A stretch of DNA of 64,000 nucleotides, taken from the NCBI RefSeq assembly GCF_000244955.1, contig NZ_CM001439.1, forward strand, positions 2,198,628-2,262,627. The letters run 5' to 3'. The stretch is from Saccharomonospora marina XMU15 (GTDB lineage Bacteria > Actinomycetota > Actinomycetes > Mycobacteriales > Pseudonocardiaceae). The position numbers were made by a program, and so were the translations under genes. Of this stretch, positions 20,989 to 29,899 are shown piece after piece; position 1 is the stretch's first letter; each line of letters starts with the position of its first letter. The notes under the pieces were generated by a model. That model did no database searches and was not told the origin of the DNA. It was given only the letters and a program-made list of their open reading frames with translations.

Positions 20989-21750
20989 ATGCGAACGGAG
21001 AGTTCGGCCGGGCACACCTCGGCAGCGGTGCGGACGGTGCTGGAAGCTGAGCTGCGTGCCGCCCGAGATCGCGGGGCGAAACAACCGAGCGTGGTCGACG
21101 TCGGTGGCGGCAGCGGGTCCTGGGCGGTGCCGTTGGCCTCGCAGGGTTGCCTGGTGACCGTGGTCGAGCCCAACCTCGACGCGCTGGCCACGCTGGAGCG
21201 CAGGGCCGCCGAGGTCGGCGTTGTCGACCGGATCACGGTGGTGGCCGACGACTGCGACGCCCTCGGTGAGCACGTGCGGCCCGCGTCTGCCGATCTGGTG
21301 CTCGCCCACGGCCTGCTCGAGGTGGTCGACGACCCGCAGGCGGTGGCGGCGGCACTTGCCCAGGCGACGGCACCTGGCGGCGCCGTCTCGGTGCTCGTGG
21401 CCAACCGGTACGGCGCCGTCTTGCACAGGGCCCTCACCGGCAGGCTCGGCGAGGCGAGAAGGCTGCTCGCCGAACCGGACGGTGTGCTCACCCACGACTC
21501 CGAGACGCTGTTGCGACGCATGGACACCGACGGCCTGCGCCGAATGCTCACCGGCGCCGGTCTGGACGTCGTGCTCATCCAGGGCGACGGGGTGGTCTCC
21601 GACATCGTGCCTGGCGCGGCCGCCGAGGTCTCGGCCCAGCTGGGGTCGGTGGAGCACGAACTGGCCGAGTTCGAGGCCGAGGCGGCGGCTGTCCCCCCGC
21701 TTCGCGACATCGCGGGGCGGCTGCACGCACTGGCCCGCCGGCCCGCGTGA
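20989..21750 (+). CDS. Class I SAM-dependent methyltransferase
   Basis: A 253-residue Rossmann methyltransferase: motif I VVDVGGGSGSWAVPL, acidic strand VVEPNLD, and ADLVLAHGLLEVVDDP (motif IV region). The C-terminal part resembles CmoA/SmtA-like actinobacterial proteins with a long terminal helix. The substrate is unknown. ATG 20989 follows TAGGCT (20975-20980) by 8 nt without a Shine-Dalgarno. It is divergent from parA, and the two leaderless promoters lie back to back within 70 bp. Confidence 0.85.
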   Translation: MRTESSAGHTSAAVRTVLEAELRAARDRGAKQPSVVDVGGGSGSWAVPLASQGCLVTVVEPNLDALATLERRAAEVGVVDRITVVADDCDALGEHVRPASADLVLAHGLLEVVDDPQAVAAALAQATAPGGAVSVLVANRYGAVLHRALTGRLGEARRLLAEPDGVLTHDSETLLRRMDTDGLRRMLTGAGLDVVLIQGDGVVSDIVPGAAAEVSAQLGSVEHELAEFEAEAAAVPPLRDIAGRLHALARRPA

Positions 21751-21790
21751 AGCCCGATATCGTCGGTGGCGGCACGTAGGCTTACCGGCG

Positions 21791-23041
21791 ATGGGAAGGA
21801 ACGCGGCGCAGCCGGCCGGTTTCGAGCGGTTCCGGGCCGAAGGGCCACACGTGCCCGACGATACCGGCTGTGGTGTGCTGCACGTCGACATGGACGCCTT
21901 CTTCGCGGCCGTCGAGCTCAGGACCCGGCCGGAACTGGCCGATCGCCCGGTGATCGTGGCGGGCACCGGGCCGAGGTCGGTCGTGCTGTCGGCCAACTAC
22001 CCCGCCCGGCGCTACGGCGTGCGTTCGGCGATGCCGGTCGGCGCGGCACGCAGGCTGTGCCCGCAGGCCGTCCACCTGCCACCCACAAGGGGAGCCTACG
22101 CCGAGGTCTCCCGTGGCGTACTGGCGATCTTTCGCGAACTCACGCCGCTGGTGGAGCCACTCAGTCTCGACGAGGCATTCCTCGACGTCAGCGGGGCGCT
22201 GCGGCGGTTGCGCACCACGCCCGCGGCCGTTGGCGCGCAGCTGCGTGAGCGGGTGGCCGCCGAGCACGGCATCACCTGCTCGGTCGGGGTGGCGGGGGTG
22301 AAGTTCGTCGCGAAGCTGGCCTCGGGGATGGCCAAGCCCGACGGCATGGTGGTCGTCCCCGTCGCGAAGACGCTGGAGTTTCTGCACCCGCTGCCGGTGT
22401 CTGCCCTGTGGGGTGTCGGCGCCAAGACTGAGCAGAACCTGCGGCGGCACGGCCTTCACACCATCGCCGACATCGCTGCGACACCGCTGGAGCGGCTGCG
22501 CCGGATGTTGGGTGTCGCCACCGGTGAACACCTGCACGCGCTGGCGCACGGACGCGACGAGCGGCCCGTGGTCGCCCACGCTGAGGAGAAGTCGATCGGC
22601 GCCGAGCACACCTTCGCCGTTGACCAGCACGACCGCGCCGTACTGGTCAGGCGGCTACTGCTGCTGTCGGAGCGGGTGGCGAGCAGCCTGCGGGTCAAGG
22701 GCCTGCGGGGGCGCACCGTGTCGATCAAGGTGCGGTTCGGCGACTTCAGAACCATCACCAGGGCACGCACGCTGCCTGGCGCGACCGACGTCGCCAGGCA
22801 GATCCACGCCGTCGCCGTTTCGCTGCTCGACGAGGCGGCACCTCGCGAAGGCGCGCAGCCGATACGGCTGATCGGCGTGCGCCTGGACGGGCTCACCGAC
22901 GGCGCCACTGGTGAGCAGCTCGCCTTCGATGCCCCCGAGCCGAGATGGCGGGACGCGGAGGTCGCCGCCGACATCGCTCGATCGAAGTTCGGCGCGGCCG
23001 CGGTGCGGCCGGCGTCGCTACTGTCACCCGATGAGGGGTGA
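21791..23041 (+). CDS. dinB: DNA polymerase IV (Y family)
   Basis: Translesion polymerase. Metal-binding and palm motifs: LHVDMDAFFAAVE, VVLSANYPARRYGVRSAMP, and SLDEAFLDVSG. The helix-hairpin-helix region ALWGVGAKTEQNLRRHGLHTIADIA and the little-finger domain follow. 416 residues. No C-terminal beta-clamp motif of the QLxLF form is obvious except EQLAFD near the end. The ATG at 21791 lies 8 nt after TAGGCT (21777-21782), a leaderless arrangement identical in spacing to the preceding gene. No LexA box was seen upstream. Confidence 0.94.
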   Translation: MGRNAAQPAGFERFRAEGPHVPDDTGCGVLHVDMDAFFAAVELRTRPELADRPVIVAGTGPRSVVLSANYPARRYGVRSAMPVGAARRLCPQAVHLPPTRGAYAEVSRGVLAIFRELTPLVEPLSLDEAFLDVSGALRRLRTTPAAVGAQLRERVAAEHGITCSVGVAGVKFVAKLASGMAKPDGMVVVPVAKTLEFLHPLPVSALWGVGAKTEQNLRRHGLHTIADIAATPLERLRRMLGVATGEHLHALAHGRDERPVVAHAEEKSIGAEHTFAVDQHDRAVLVRRLLLLSERVASSLRVKGLRGRTVSIKVRFGDFRTITRARTLPGATDVARQIHAVAVSLLDEAAPREGAQPIRLIGVRLDGLTDGATGEQLAFDAPEPRWRDAEVAADIARSKFGAAAVRPASLLSPDEG

Positions 23042-23161
23042 TCTTCGTCGCGAAAGCCCTGCTCGCTGTCGCGGCAAGGGTGGTTCTCCACAAATCTCTT
23101 CGTGCTGGAACCGAGATCGGGTAGTCGTCGGCGCGCGCGCCTCGTATCCTGGGTGGGGACA

Positions 23162-23173
23162 CCCCGATCGGGG
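23162..23173. repeat. 12-bp perfect palindrome in the DUF3040 leader
   Basis: CCCCGATCGGGG is followed by further G residues. A -10-like TATCCT (23144-23149) lies just before it, so the palindrome sits near the expected transcription start of the DUF3040 gene. Apart from this, the 209-bp gap 23042-23250 shows no gene. Confidence 0.4.
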
Positions 23174-23250
23174 GGTCGTTGGGTCCACGACGATGCGCGG
23201 TCCGGCGCCCACCAAGGGGTCGGAGAATACGCTGTGCCGGAGGAGGAAAG

Positions 23251-23652
23251 ATGCCACTCTCCGAGCATGAGCAGCGGCTGCTCGAACAGATCGAGCGCGA
23301 GCTCTATGCCGAGGACCCCAAGTTCGCGTCCACCGTACGCGGCGCCAGGATGCACCGCCCGACACGCCGTCGGCGGCTGCAGGGTATCGCCCTGTTCGTG
23401 GTCGGCATCGCTTTGCTGGTGCTGGGAGTGATCGTGCCCTTCCGGGTCGCCGAGATCCCGTTGGTGAGCGTGCTCGGGTTCGTGGTGATGTTCTTCGGAG
23501 TGCTGCTCGCCGTCACTGCCATGCGAGCCCAGGGCGAGCCGGTGGCCAAGGACGGTAAGGGAGCCGGTGGCGCCGCTCGTAAGCAGACGCGGCGCAGCTC
23601 GTTCACACAGCGTATGGAGGATCGCTTCCGCCAGCGTTTCGACGATCGCTAG
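23251..23652 (+). CDS. DUF3040 membrane protein
   Basis: A 133-residue protein with the DUF3040 opening MPLSEHEQRLLEQIERELYAEDPKFAS, a basic stretch (RPTRRRR) and two membrane helices (about 48-68 and 72-92), followed by a basic C-terminus. Members are found near the division cluster in actinobacteria (M. tuberculosis Rv2169c, close to mraZ), and here mraZ is 8 kb away. The ATG has a very strong Shine-Dalgarno (GGAGGAAAG immediately upstream). The function is unknown. Confidence 0.9.
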   Translation: MPLSEHEQRLLEQIERELYAEDPKFASTVRGARMHRPTRRRRLQGIALFVVGIALLVLGVIVPFRVAEIPLVSVLGFVVMFFGVLLAVTAMRAQGEPVAKDGKGAGGAARKQTRRSSFTQRMEDRFRQRFDDR

Positions 23653-23681
23653 CCGCTTCGGCGGGGTCAGCGAGCTTCGCG

Positions 23682-23709
23682 GGCAGGGTGTCGTTTCGGG
23701 CACCCTGCC
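23682..23709 (+). terminator. Intrinsic terminator between convergent genes
   Basis: GGCAGGGTG (23682-23690) and CACCCTGCC (23701-23709) form a 9-bp stem with a 10-nt loop followed by TTT. It lies between the DUF3040 gene and the convergent transglutaminase gene. The rest of 23653-23829 shows TTGCC/GCTGCC-rich sequence but no gene. Confidence 0.75.
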
Positions 23710-23829
23710 TTTGCCGTCACGCTGCCTTGTTTGCCGTTGCCTGTGCGCCGCTGCCTAACGCCACTGTCGTTGCCGCTGTTGACACCCTTGAACTCGGCAG
23801 GTCGGCCGGTACCCCCGACCCCGGTGGCG

Positions 23830-26331
23830 TCAACTCCGGCGAGGACGGCGGCGACGCAGCAGCGAACGCGGTAGCAGCCTGGCGCGCAGCGAGATCGGCG
23901 CGGTGCGCGCCAGGCTGTCTCGCAGCCCATGGAAGGCACTGGCGAATTCCGGTTCCGCCGCACCGGCCTGTGCGTCCTGGCCGTACCAGGAGCGTTCCAC
24001 GGTGCTGACCACCGTGCGCAGGTCGTTCTTGCCCTGGTCGTCCAAGCGGTGCCGCTGCGCCACCTTCTGGGCTGCGGTCCTGACCGTGTCCGTACGGGGA
24101 ATCTCGATGCCACGGTCGGTGCACTCGTCGAGCAGCTCGTCCCACGCGGCATCGGCCGCCGACGGCAGTCGCTGCTCGATCTGGCGCAACCGGTGCCGTC
24201 GCTGTGCCTGCCTGACGGCTGACGGCCCTGCCACCACCGCCGCCACCGCCAACAACGCCACGGCGACGCTCCAGTGCCACCACCAGGCGAGCAGGGCGAG
24301 CGACAACAGCCACAGACCGGCGGCCACCGGTGTCAGCCAGGCAGGGATGCGCCGGCCCGACTGCCGATGCCGCGCCGCCGGGCCCACTCGGCGTGCGAAA
24401 GTCAGCCCCGCCGCCGTCACCGCCGCGGCGGCGAGCGCGGCCAGCAGCGCACCCCAGCCCGACCACGCCGGCGCGCCATCACCCTCGCCCGCCGCGGCCG
24501 CGTTGTCCTGTTCCGTGTCCTGCTGCGCTTGCTGCTGCTGCGGCACCTGGCTCTCGGTGGTGGCCGAGGGCACCTCCTGGCCCTGCTGTTCGGCCTGGTC
24601 ACCGGCCACGTCGTCGGGCCGAAGGTAGGGCGGCACGAAACCCCGCCCGTCCGAAAGCGGTGTCGGGTCGAAACTGACCCAGCCGAGCCCACCGAAGTAC
24701 ACCTCGACCCAGGCGTGCGCGTCCTGCGACGTGATGGAGCGGTACCTGCCGCTGTCGTAGCCGGTGGTGAAGCCGACCGCGACGCGCGAGGGGATGCCGA
24801 CCGCCCGCAACATCACCGCCATGGAAGAGGCGTATTGCTCGCAGAATCCACGCTTGCCGTTGAGCAGGAAATCGGCGAGCGCGTCACTGTCCGACACCGG
24901 CGCTGTGGCAGTGTCGTACACGAAGCCGTTCTCCGCGCTGAAGTAGCGCCAGATCGCCTCTGCCCTGTCGAAGTTGTTGGTCCGGCCGCTGGTCAGCCGC
25001 TGTGCGAGCGCCGTGACCCGAGGGTCGAGGGCCCCGGGGTCGGTGTAGCCTGCCGGTATCTGGCGGGTACCGGGCGGAGCCTGCCGCAGCTGGGCCTTGG
25101 TGGGTTCCCGCAACGAGGCCACCTCGACGTAGGCGCCGGGACGTTGCCTGCGTTCGCGGAACACCGCGCCGCTGATCCGGTCGTAGTACCAGCCGTCGGA
25201 GACGTCGCGCAGCCCGCGCGGCGAGCCGTACACCGGAAGCCACAGGTCGTACCAGTTCACCGGTTCGATCCGGATCTCCCTGCTCTCACCGGTGCCGTCG
25301 TCACCGGGAGCGGCGGGCAGCGGGCCGTTCGCGGGCACCCCGGCGGGCATCGGGCCGTCGGGAAGCCCCCAACCCTCGTTGGGGCGGTAGGTGTCGAGGG
25401 TGAAGGCCCGCAGCAGCTTGCGCTCGCCGTCGCGCAGGCCGCGTACCCGGAACAACTCCACGGTCTCGCCCTGGTCCAGCATGCCGCGCAGCGACGTGAA
25501 CGGATTGACACCCAGCCCGCCCGGCACGTTCTGCGTACCGGAGCCGCTGCCGGGCAGGCTGCCCTCGGTGCCGATCGCCGTCACGGTGGAACCGGCGATG
25601 AGGCCCACGACGAGCGAGGCGGCAACGACGGCCGCCGGTGTGGAGGTGGTGCCCGGCGACGCCGCCGTGCCGGGTGCCGTGCGGTTGCGCCAGTTGCGGT
25701 GCCGGTGGCTGCCGTCCGCGGCCAGCAGCGCCGCGAACGACGCCGCGCCGAACACGAACGTCCACCAGGGCAGCAGCTCACCCGCCAGCGCGGACGGGAC
25801 GGCGTAGACGCACAGCAGGATGAGCCCGGTCGCGGCGGGGGCGCCCGCGGCGACCGCGAGGGTGTCGACCAGGATGGCGACCAGCCCGATCGCGATGGTC
25901 ACCAGGCACAGGATCGGTGCGCTCGCCTCCACCGGAGGCAGCCCGGTTCTGATCTGTTCGAACGCCCGGCCCAGCACGTCGTCGAGCTCGCCGAGCGCGG
26001 CGGGTCCCGGAATGATCGCGAGGATCCCGCTTCCCGTGAAGGCGCCCGTCACCAGGAACAGCAGTACGAGCAGTTGCGCACCCCCGACCGCGGGGGATGG
26101 CAGGCGAAGCGCCCGCAGCGCCAACCCGGTACAGCCCACCAGCACGGTGACGACGATGACGTAGCCGAACCACGCCGCGCCCTGCACGACGCCGGTCAGC
26201 GAGGTCGCCGCGCCGATGGTGGCGAGCCCGGCCATCGCCGGTGTCAGCACGCCGTTGCCGATGGCGCCCGCGCCCTGCCTGCGAGGTGGCGCCTGCGAGT
26301 CGGTGGCCGGTCGGGAAGTCCCGACGCTCAT
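23830..26331 (-). CDS. Membrane transglutaminase-like protein (TgpA family)
   Basis: An 833-residue protein: six or so N-terminal membrane helices (about 25-250), an extracytoplasmic transglutaminase core with the Cys-His-Asp triad in GFCEQYASS (C497), DAHAWVEVY (H539) and FDPTP (D555), a Gln-rich linker, another helix pair, and a DUF4129-like cytoplasmic tail. The start at 26331 overlaps the DUF58 stop (ATGA). The order moxR-DUF58-tgpA is a recurrent operon for envelope-associated proteins; the substrate is unknown. The C-terminus is unusually Arg-rich. Confidence 0.9.
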   Translation of the reverse strand: MSVGTSRPATDSQAPPRRQGAGAIGNGVLTPAMAGLATIGAATSLTGVVQGAAWFGYVIVVTVLVGCTGLALRALRLPSPAVGGAQLLVLLFLVTGAFTGSGILAIIPGPAALGELDDVLGRAFEQIRTGLPPVEASAPILCLVTIAIGLVAILVDTLAVAAGAPAATGLILLCVYAVPSALAGELLPWWTFVFGAASFAALLAADGSHRHRNWRNRTAPGTAASPGTTSTPAAVVAASLVVGLIAGSTVTAIGTEGSLPGSGSGTQNVPGGLGVNPFTSLRGMLDQGETVELFRVRGLRDGERKLLRAFTLDTYRPNEGWGLPDGPMPAGVPANGPLPAAPGDDGTGESREIRIEPVNWYDLWLPVYGSPRGLRDVSDGWYYDRISGAVFRERRQRPGAYVEVASLREPTKAQLRQAPPGTRQIPAGYTDPGALDPRVTALAQRLTSGRTNNFDRAEAIWRYFSAENGFVYDTATAPVSDSDALADFLLNGKRGFCEQYASSMAVMLRAVGIPSRVAVGFTTGYDSGRYRSITSQDAHAWVEVYFGGLGWVSFDPTPLSDGRGFVPPYLRPDDVAGDQAEQQGQEVPSATTESQVPQQQQAQQDTEQDNAAAAGEGDGAPAWSGWGALLAALAAAAVTAAGLTFARRVGPAARHRQSGRRIPAWLTPVAAGLWLLSLALLAWWWHWSVAVALLAVAAVVAGPSAVRQAQRRHRLRQIEQRLPSAADAAWDELLDECTDRGIEIPRTDTVRTAAQKVAQRHRLDDQGKNDLRTVVSTVERSWYGQDAQAGAAEPEFASAFHGLRDSLARTAPISLRARLLPRSLLRRRRPRRS

Positions 26332-27596
26332 GACACCCCGCCGATCAGCGAGGCGCCGGGCGCGGCCTCGCGGCACAGCTGTGCCCACACCTGTGACATC
26401 GGTGTGCCCGGGTTGGCGACGACGACGCCCCACCCTGCGGCGCGAAGCAGAGTCGCAGACTCCTCACCTGCCGTGCTCCGATGCTCGGCAGCGCTGGTCG
26501 CGCCCGACCACGCTGGAGTGTCGAGCAACACCGCGAGGCTGCGGGCACCTCGCGGGCGGCACTTGGTCAGCTCGTGCACCGAGTCGCTGCTGACCGTGCC
26601 GAGCACCGCGATCAGTTCCTGGCCGTGTGCAGGGTCGAAACTGGTGGTTATGTCCCGCTCGTGCGCGGGCTGCAGCGCGGCGAGCACGTCCAGCACCGGG
26701 TTGTCGCCCGAGGCCGTCCCTGGCGCCTCGGCAAGCAACCTGCCGTGTTCGCTGACCAGCCGCACGTGGTGGCCGGAGTTGGACAGGTGCACGCATACGC
26801 TCGCGGCGAACTCGACAGCCCATTCCAGGCTCGCCGTGGCTCCCGTGCCGTGGTGCGCGGCGGCGCGGTGATCCAGCAGCACGGTGGTGCCGCCCCGCCA
26901 CGGGCGCTCCTCGACCCGCACCATCATCTCGTCGCGCCGGGCCGTGGAACGCCAGTGGACCTTGCGCAGGTCGTCACCTTGCCGGTACTGCCGGACGACG
27001 ACATCGATCTCGCCCTGTCCCGCGTGCAGCCGGATGTTGCCCTCGTCGTCGGTGCCGATACCGGCGCCGACGGGTTGGCCCCACAGCGTGGCGACACGTG
27101 GCACGACGACGAGCCTGGAGTGTGAGATCAGCTCACGCTCGAACTCGCACAGCCCGAACGGGTCGGTGATGGTCGCACGAAGTGGCCCGATCCGGTGGAT
27201 ACCGCGCAGTATCGGCTGCACGGGGTAACGCAGCGGTACCGAGCGGTGCTGGGGCAGGCGCTCGACGACGAACCGTGGCCGGGAGCCCAGGGCGTACGGG
27301 ACGCCGTCCTCGAGCAGGATCTCGCCTGCGGGAAGCCTGCCGGTGCGCCACAGGTCGAGCTGAATCTCGCCGTGGCCGCCCACGGGTATCCGCTCGGGCA
27401 GCATCGTCCGGGTCGCGGCGATCCGCACCTTCGACGCCGAGGCCAGCAGCGCGACGAACAGCGGCAACGCCATGACGAACACGGCGACTCTGAGCAGGTC
27501 TCGCTCGTTGAGCACGGCGGCGCACACCGCCGCCGCCACCCCGGCGGCGAGCAGGCAGCGGCCGCGAGTGGTCAGGCCCGACAGCGACCGGAACAT
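26328..27596 (-). CDS. DUF58 domain protein
   Basis: 422 residues: two closely spaced N-terminal helices (LLAAGVAAAVCAAV and VAVFVMALPLFVALLA), a beta-rich region (LPERIPVGGHGEIQLDL), then the DUF58 signature around QYRQGDDLRKVHWRSTARRDEMMVRV, followed by a von Willebrand A-like fold. It is the usual partner of MoxR ATPases, thought to help assemble or activate membrane complexes. ATG 27596 stands 7 bp after the moxR stop; the ribosome-binding site is weak, so coupled translation is likely. Confidence 0.9.
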   Translation of the reverse strand: MFRSLSGLTTRGRCLLAAGVAAAVCAAVLNERDLLRVAVFVMALPLFVALLASASKVRIAATRTMLPERIPVGGHGEIQLDLWRTGRLPAGEILLEDGVPYALGSRPRFVVERLPQHRSVPLRYPVQPILRGIHRIGPLRATITDPFGLCEFERELISHSRLVVVPRVATLWGQPVGAGIGTDDEGNIRLHAGQGEIDVVVRQYRQGDDLRKVHWRSTARRDEMMVRVEERPWRGGTTVLLDHRAAAHHGTGATASLEWAVEFAASVCVHLSNSGHHVRLVSEHGRLLAEAPGTASGDNPVLDVLAALQPAHERDITTSFDPAHGQELIAVLGTVSSDSVHELTKCRPRGARSLAVLLDTPAWSGATSAAEHRSTAGEESATLLRAAGWGVVVANPGTPMSQVWAQLCREAAPGASLIGGVS

Positions 27597-27603
27597 CGCC
27601 GCG

Positions 27604-28689
27604 CTACCGGCGCTGCCCGTTGCCGCCGTGTGGCACGGGTACGCGTTGCAGGACGGCGCGAACCACATCGGTGGCCGAGCGGCGAGCCGCATGGGCTTCG
27701 GTGGTGAGTACCAGGCGGTGGGCGAGCACCGGCACGGCGACGGCGTGCAGGTCGTCGGGAACCACGAACTGCCTGCCGGACAGCGCGGCCTGCGCCTTCG
27801 CAGCGCGCACCAGATGCAGTGTCGCCCGTGGCGAAGCGCCCAGCCGGACTTCGGGAACCTGCCGGGTAGCCGATACAAGTTCCACGGCGTACTGGCGCAC
27901 CTCGGCGGCCATGTGCATGCCGCGGACGGCCTCGACGAGTCGCTGCACCGTGTGGCCGTCGGAAACCGGCCGCAATTCCTCCAGCGGCCTGCTGCCCGCG
28001 TGCTCGTCGACCATCGCCAGTTCGGCCTGCGGGTCCGGGTACCCGATGGACACGCGGGCGGTGAACCTGTCGCGCTGCGCCTCGGGAAGCGCGTAGGTGC
28101 CTTCCATCTCGATCGGGTTCTGCGTCGCGATGACCATGAAGGGCCTGCCGAGGTGGTACGTCGTGGTGTCGACGGTGACCTGGTGTTCCTCCATGCACTC
28201 CAGCAGCGCGGACTGGGTCTTGGGGGAGGCGCGGTTGATCTCGTCGCCCACCACGATGTTCGCGAACACCGGGCCGGGACGGAACTCGAACTCCGAAGTC
28301 TGCCGGTTGAAGATCGACACCCCGGTGACGTCGCTGGGCAGCAGGTCGGGTGTGAACTGCACCCGGCTGACCGTGCAGTCGATGGAGCGCGCCAGTGCCT
28401 TGGCCAAAGAGGTCTTGCCGACTCCGGGCACGTCTTCGACCAGCAGGTGTCCCTCCGCCAGCAGCGTCACCAGTGCCAGCCGGACGACGTCGGGCTTGCC
28501 GACCAGAACGCGCTCGACGTTGGCCGCGATGCGGCGCACGGTGTCGTGCAGCTCGTCGAGTGCCGCTGCCCGGTCGTGGCCGTTGCCCCCGCCGTCCGGG
28601 TACAGGCCGGCAGCCGGGTAGGACACCTGTGTGGTTGGTTGCTGGTCGTCACGCTCGGCGGTAGCTGCGGACTGTGGTCTCGACGTCAC
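27604..28689 (-). CDS. MoxR-type AAA+ ATPase
   Basis: 361 residues: Walker A EDVPGVGKT, Walker B NIVVGDEINRA, sensor ATQNPIEMEGTYALPEAQRDRF, and the C-terminal lid. MoxR proteins act as chaperones with DUF58/VWA partners, here the next gene. GTG 28689 is preferred because GGGAGG (minus strand, 28694-28699) stands 4 nt before it; a longer frame to 28725 has no such site. A 22-bp palindrome (28723-28744) lies directly upstream and could be an operator. Confidence 0.9.
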   Translation of the reverse strand: MTSRPQSAATAERDDQQPTTQVSYPAAGLYPDGGGNGHDRAAALDELHDTVRRIAANVERVLVGKPDVVRLALVTLLAEGHLLVEDVPGVGKTSLAKALARSIDCTVSRVQFTPDLLPSDVTGVSIFNRQTSEFEFRPGPVFANIVVGDEINRASPKTQSALLECMEEHQVTVDTTTYHLGRPFMVIATQNPIEMEGTYALPEAQRDRFTARVSIGYPDPQAELAMVDEHAGSRPLEELRPVSDGHTVQRLVEAVRGMHMAAEVRQYAVELVSATRQVPEVRLGASPRATLHLVRAAKAQAALSGRQFVVPDDLHAVAVPVLAHRLVLTTEAHAARRSATDVVRAVLQRVPVPHGGNGQRR

Positions 28690-28722
28690 ACGACCTCCCG
28701 GTGCCGAAGCCCTCGCACACGT

Positions 28723-28744
28723 CACGAACGGTCGTTCGTTCGTG
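28723..28744. promoter_or_regulatory. 22-bp palindrome upstream of moxR
   Basis: CACGAACG (28723-28730) and CGTTCGTG (28737-28744) are perfect inverted repeats around GTCGTT. The element is 34 bp before the moxR start and resembles a repressor operator. It is the clearest structure in the divergent 28690-28963 gap. Confidence 0.5.
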
Positions 28745-28963
28745 GGTCGGGCTGGTGTCGCCTTCCGCCCAGCCTGCCATCCAGTGTGTCAAACGTGGGC
28801 GAACTCGCTGGGGACAACCCCTTGATCACTCAATGTCACCGGCAGCATCTCACAGATATCGCTAGCCCGTTCAGGTGAGCTGGCTGAGACGGTGCCGTCG
28901 CCGCCGCCCGCTGTCCTATGCTGCGCAGCGGAATCAGTCGATTACCGCAGAGAGAGGCACGGG

Positions 28964-29329
28964 ATGACCGACCTCGACACGGGCACTCGGGTCCTTCCCG
29001 CTGACGCGTTCGCCGTCTCTCCCGAACTCGCGGCAGACGCGTTCCAGCGACTGAGCCAGTTGCAGGACGTGGTCGGGCAGGTCATCAGGCAGGCCAAGGT
29101 GCTCGGTCGCTCGGTACCGCTCGGTGAAGGCTACGCGGGTCAGGTCGGCGAGTTCATGGCTCGCTACGGCCTGGGCGAGGCCGGGTCGCCGGATTCCGTC
29201 GTGCGGGCGCTGACCAGGTTCGGCCGCGAGTTGGAGGACCTCAAGCTCGGAATCGGCGAGGCCATGCGGCGCTACGAGGAGCAGGACGACGCCGCGGCCG
29301 ACGGGGTGGACTGCCGGGGTGGCGGCTGA
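28964..29329 (+). CDS. Helical ESX-type substrate-like protein with YxxxD signal
   Basis: A 121-residue, mostly helical protein with no signal peptide. It begins a four-gene operon that includes an EspG chaperone. Near its C-terminus YEEQD (Y104-D108) matches the type VII secretion signal YxxxD/E, placed after a long helix as in PE and CFP-10 proteins. I therefore read it as a PE-like partner of the WxG protein two genes downstream; sequence similarity to true PE proteins is not evident. Shine-Dalgarno AGAGAGG (28951-28957); a TATGCT -10 is at 28917-28922. Confidence 0.6.
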   Translation: MTDLDTGTRVLPADAFAVSPELAADAFQRLSQLQDVVGQVIRQAKVLGRSVPLGEGYAGQVGEFMARYGLGEAGSPDSVVRALTRFGRELEDLKLGIGEAMRRYEEQDDAAADGVDCRGGG

Positions 29330-29332
29330 AGG

Positions 29333-29899
29333 ATGCGGCGATGGCCAACCGTGTTGATCGCGCTCGGGCTGGTTGCGTTGCCGCTGACCTCGGGGTGCGG
29401 GCGACAACACAGCGGTGCCACACCCCCGGTGTCCTCGGCGTCCTCGGCGCCTTCGGCGGGCGCCGCGGGCGCGCCGAGAGCGACGCCCTCGGCCGCCGGT
29501 CGCACCGGCTCGGCGGACCCGTGCGCGTTGCTGTCACCGGCGGCGCGGTCGAGCGTGGGGCTCACGACGGTCGGCACACCGACGACCGTCGGTGAGGCAA
29601 GGGCGTGCGACTACACCGAACCCGGCGGTCACGGCGTCACCATCACCATCGACGAACGAGCTGGGCTGGCGGACCTGCGATCGGCGCCGCGGCAGGCACG
29701 CGAACTGCGGATCGGGCAGCGCGAGGCGCTGCTGGTCGCGGACGAACGCGCCGACGACGGCACCTGTGCCGTGCTGCTCGCGCTCGCGGAGTCGAGCAGC
29801 GTGCACGTCGACGTCAGCAGCGCCGACTTCCGCGGCACCGAGCAGGCCTGCGAACGCGCGACCACCGTCGCCGAACTGATCGAACCGGAGCTGAGATGA
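29333..29899 (+). CDS. DUF3558-type lipoprotein
   Basis: 188 residues with a lipoprotein signal: basic RR, hydrophobic VLIALGLVALPL, lipobox LTSGC (Cys22). The mature part begins with a Ser/Ala/Pro-rich linker and continues DPCALLSPAARSSVGLTTVG and ACDYTEPGG, the Cys-paired pattern of DUF3558 surface lipoproteins of actinomycetes. It lies 3 bp after the preceding stop and overlaps the next start (ATGA), so it belongs to the EspG operon. The function is unknown. Confidence 0.85.
   Translation: MRRWPTVLIALGLVALPLTSGCGRQHSGATPPVSSASSAPSAGAAGAPRATPSAAGRTGSADPCALLSPAARSSVGLTTVGTPTTVGEARACDYTEPGGHGVTITIDERAGLADLRSAPRQARELRIGQREALLVADERADDGTCAVLLALAESSSVHVDVSSADFRGTEQACERATTVAELIEPELR

Noticed and set aside
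24274-26871. An 865-residue plus-strand frame opposite the transglutaminase and DUF58 genes
   Set aside because: Arg/His/Gln/Pro-rich shadow of the minus-strand genes, without any domain; the minus-strand frames carry clear motifs.
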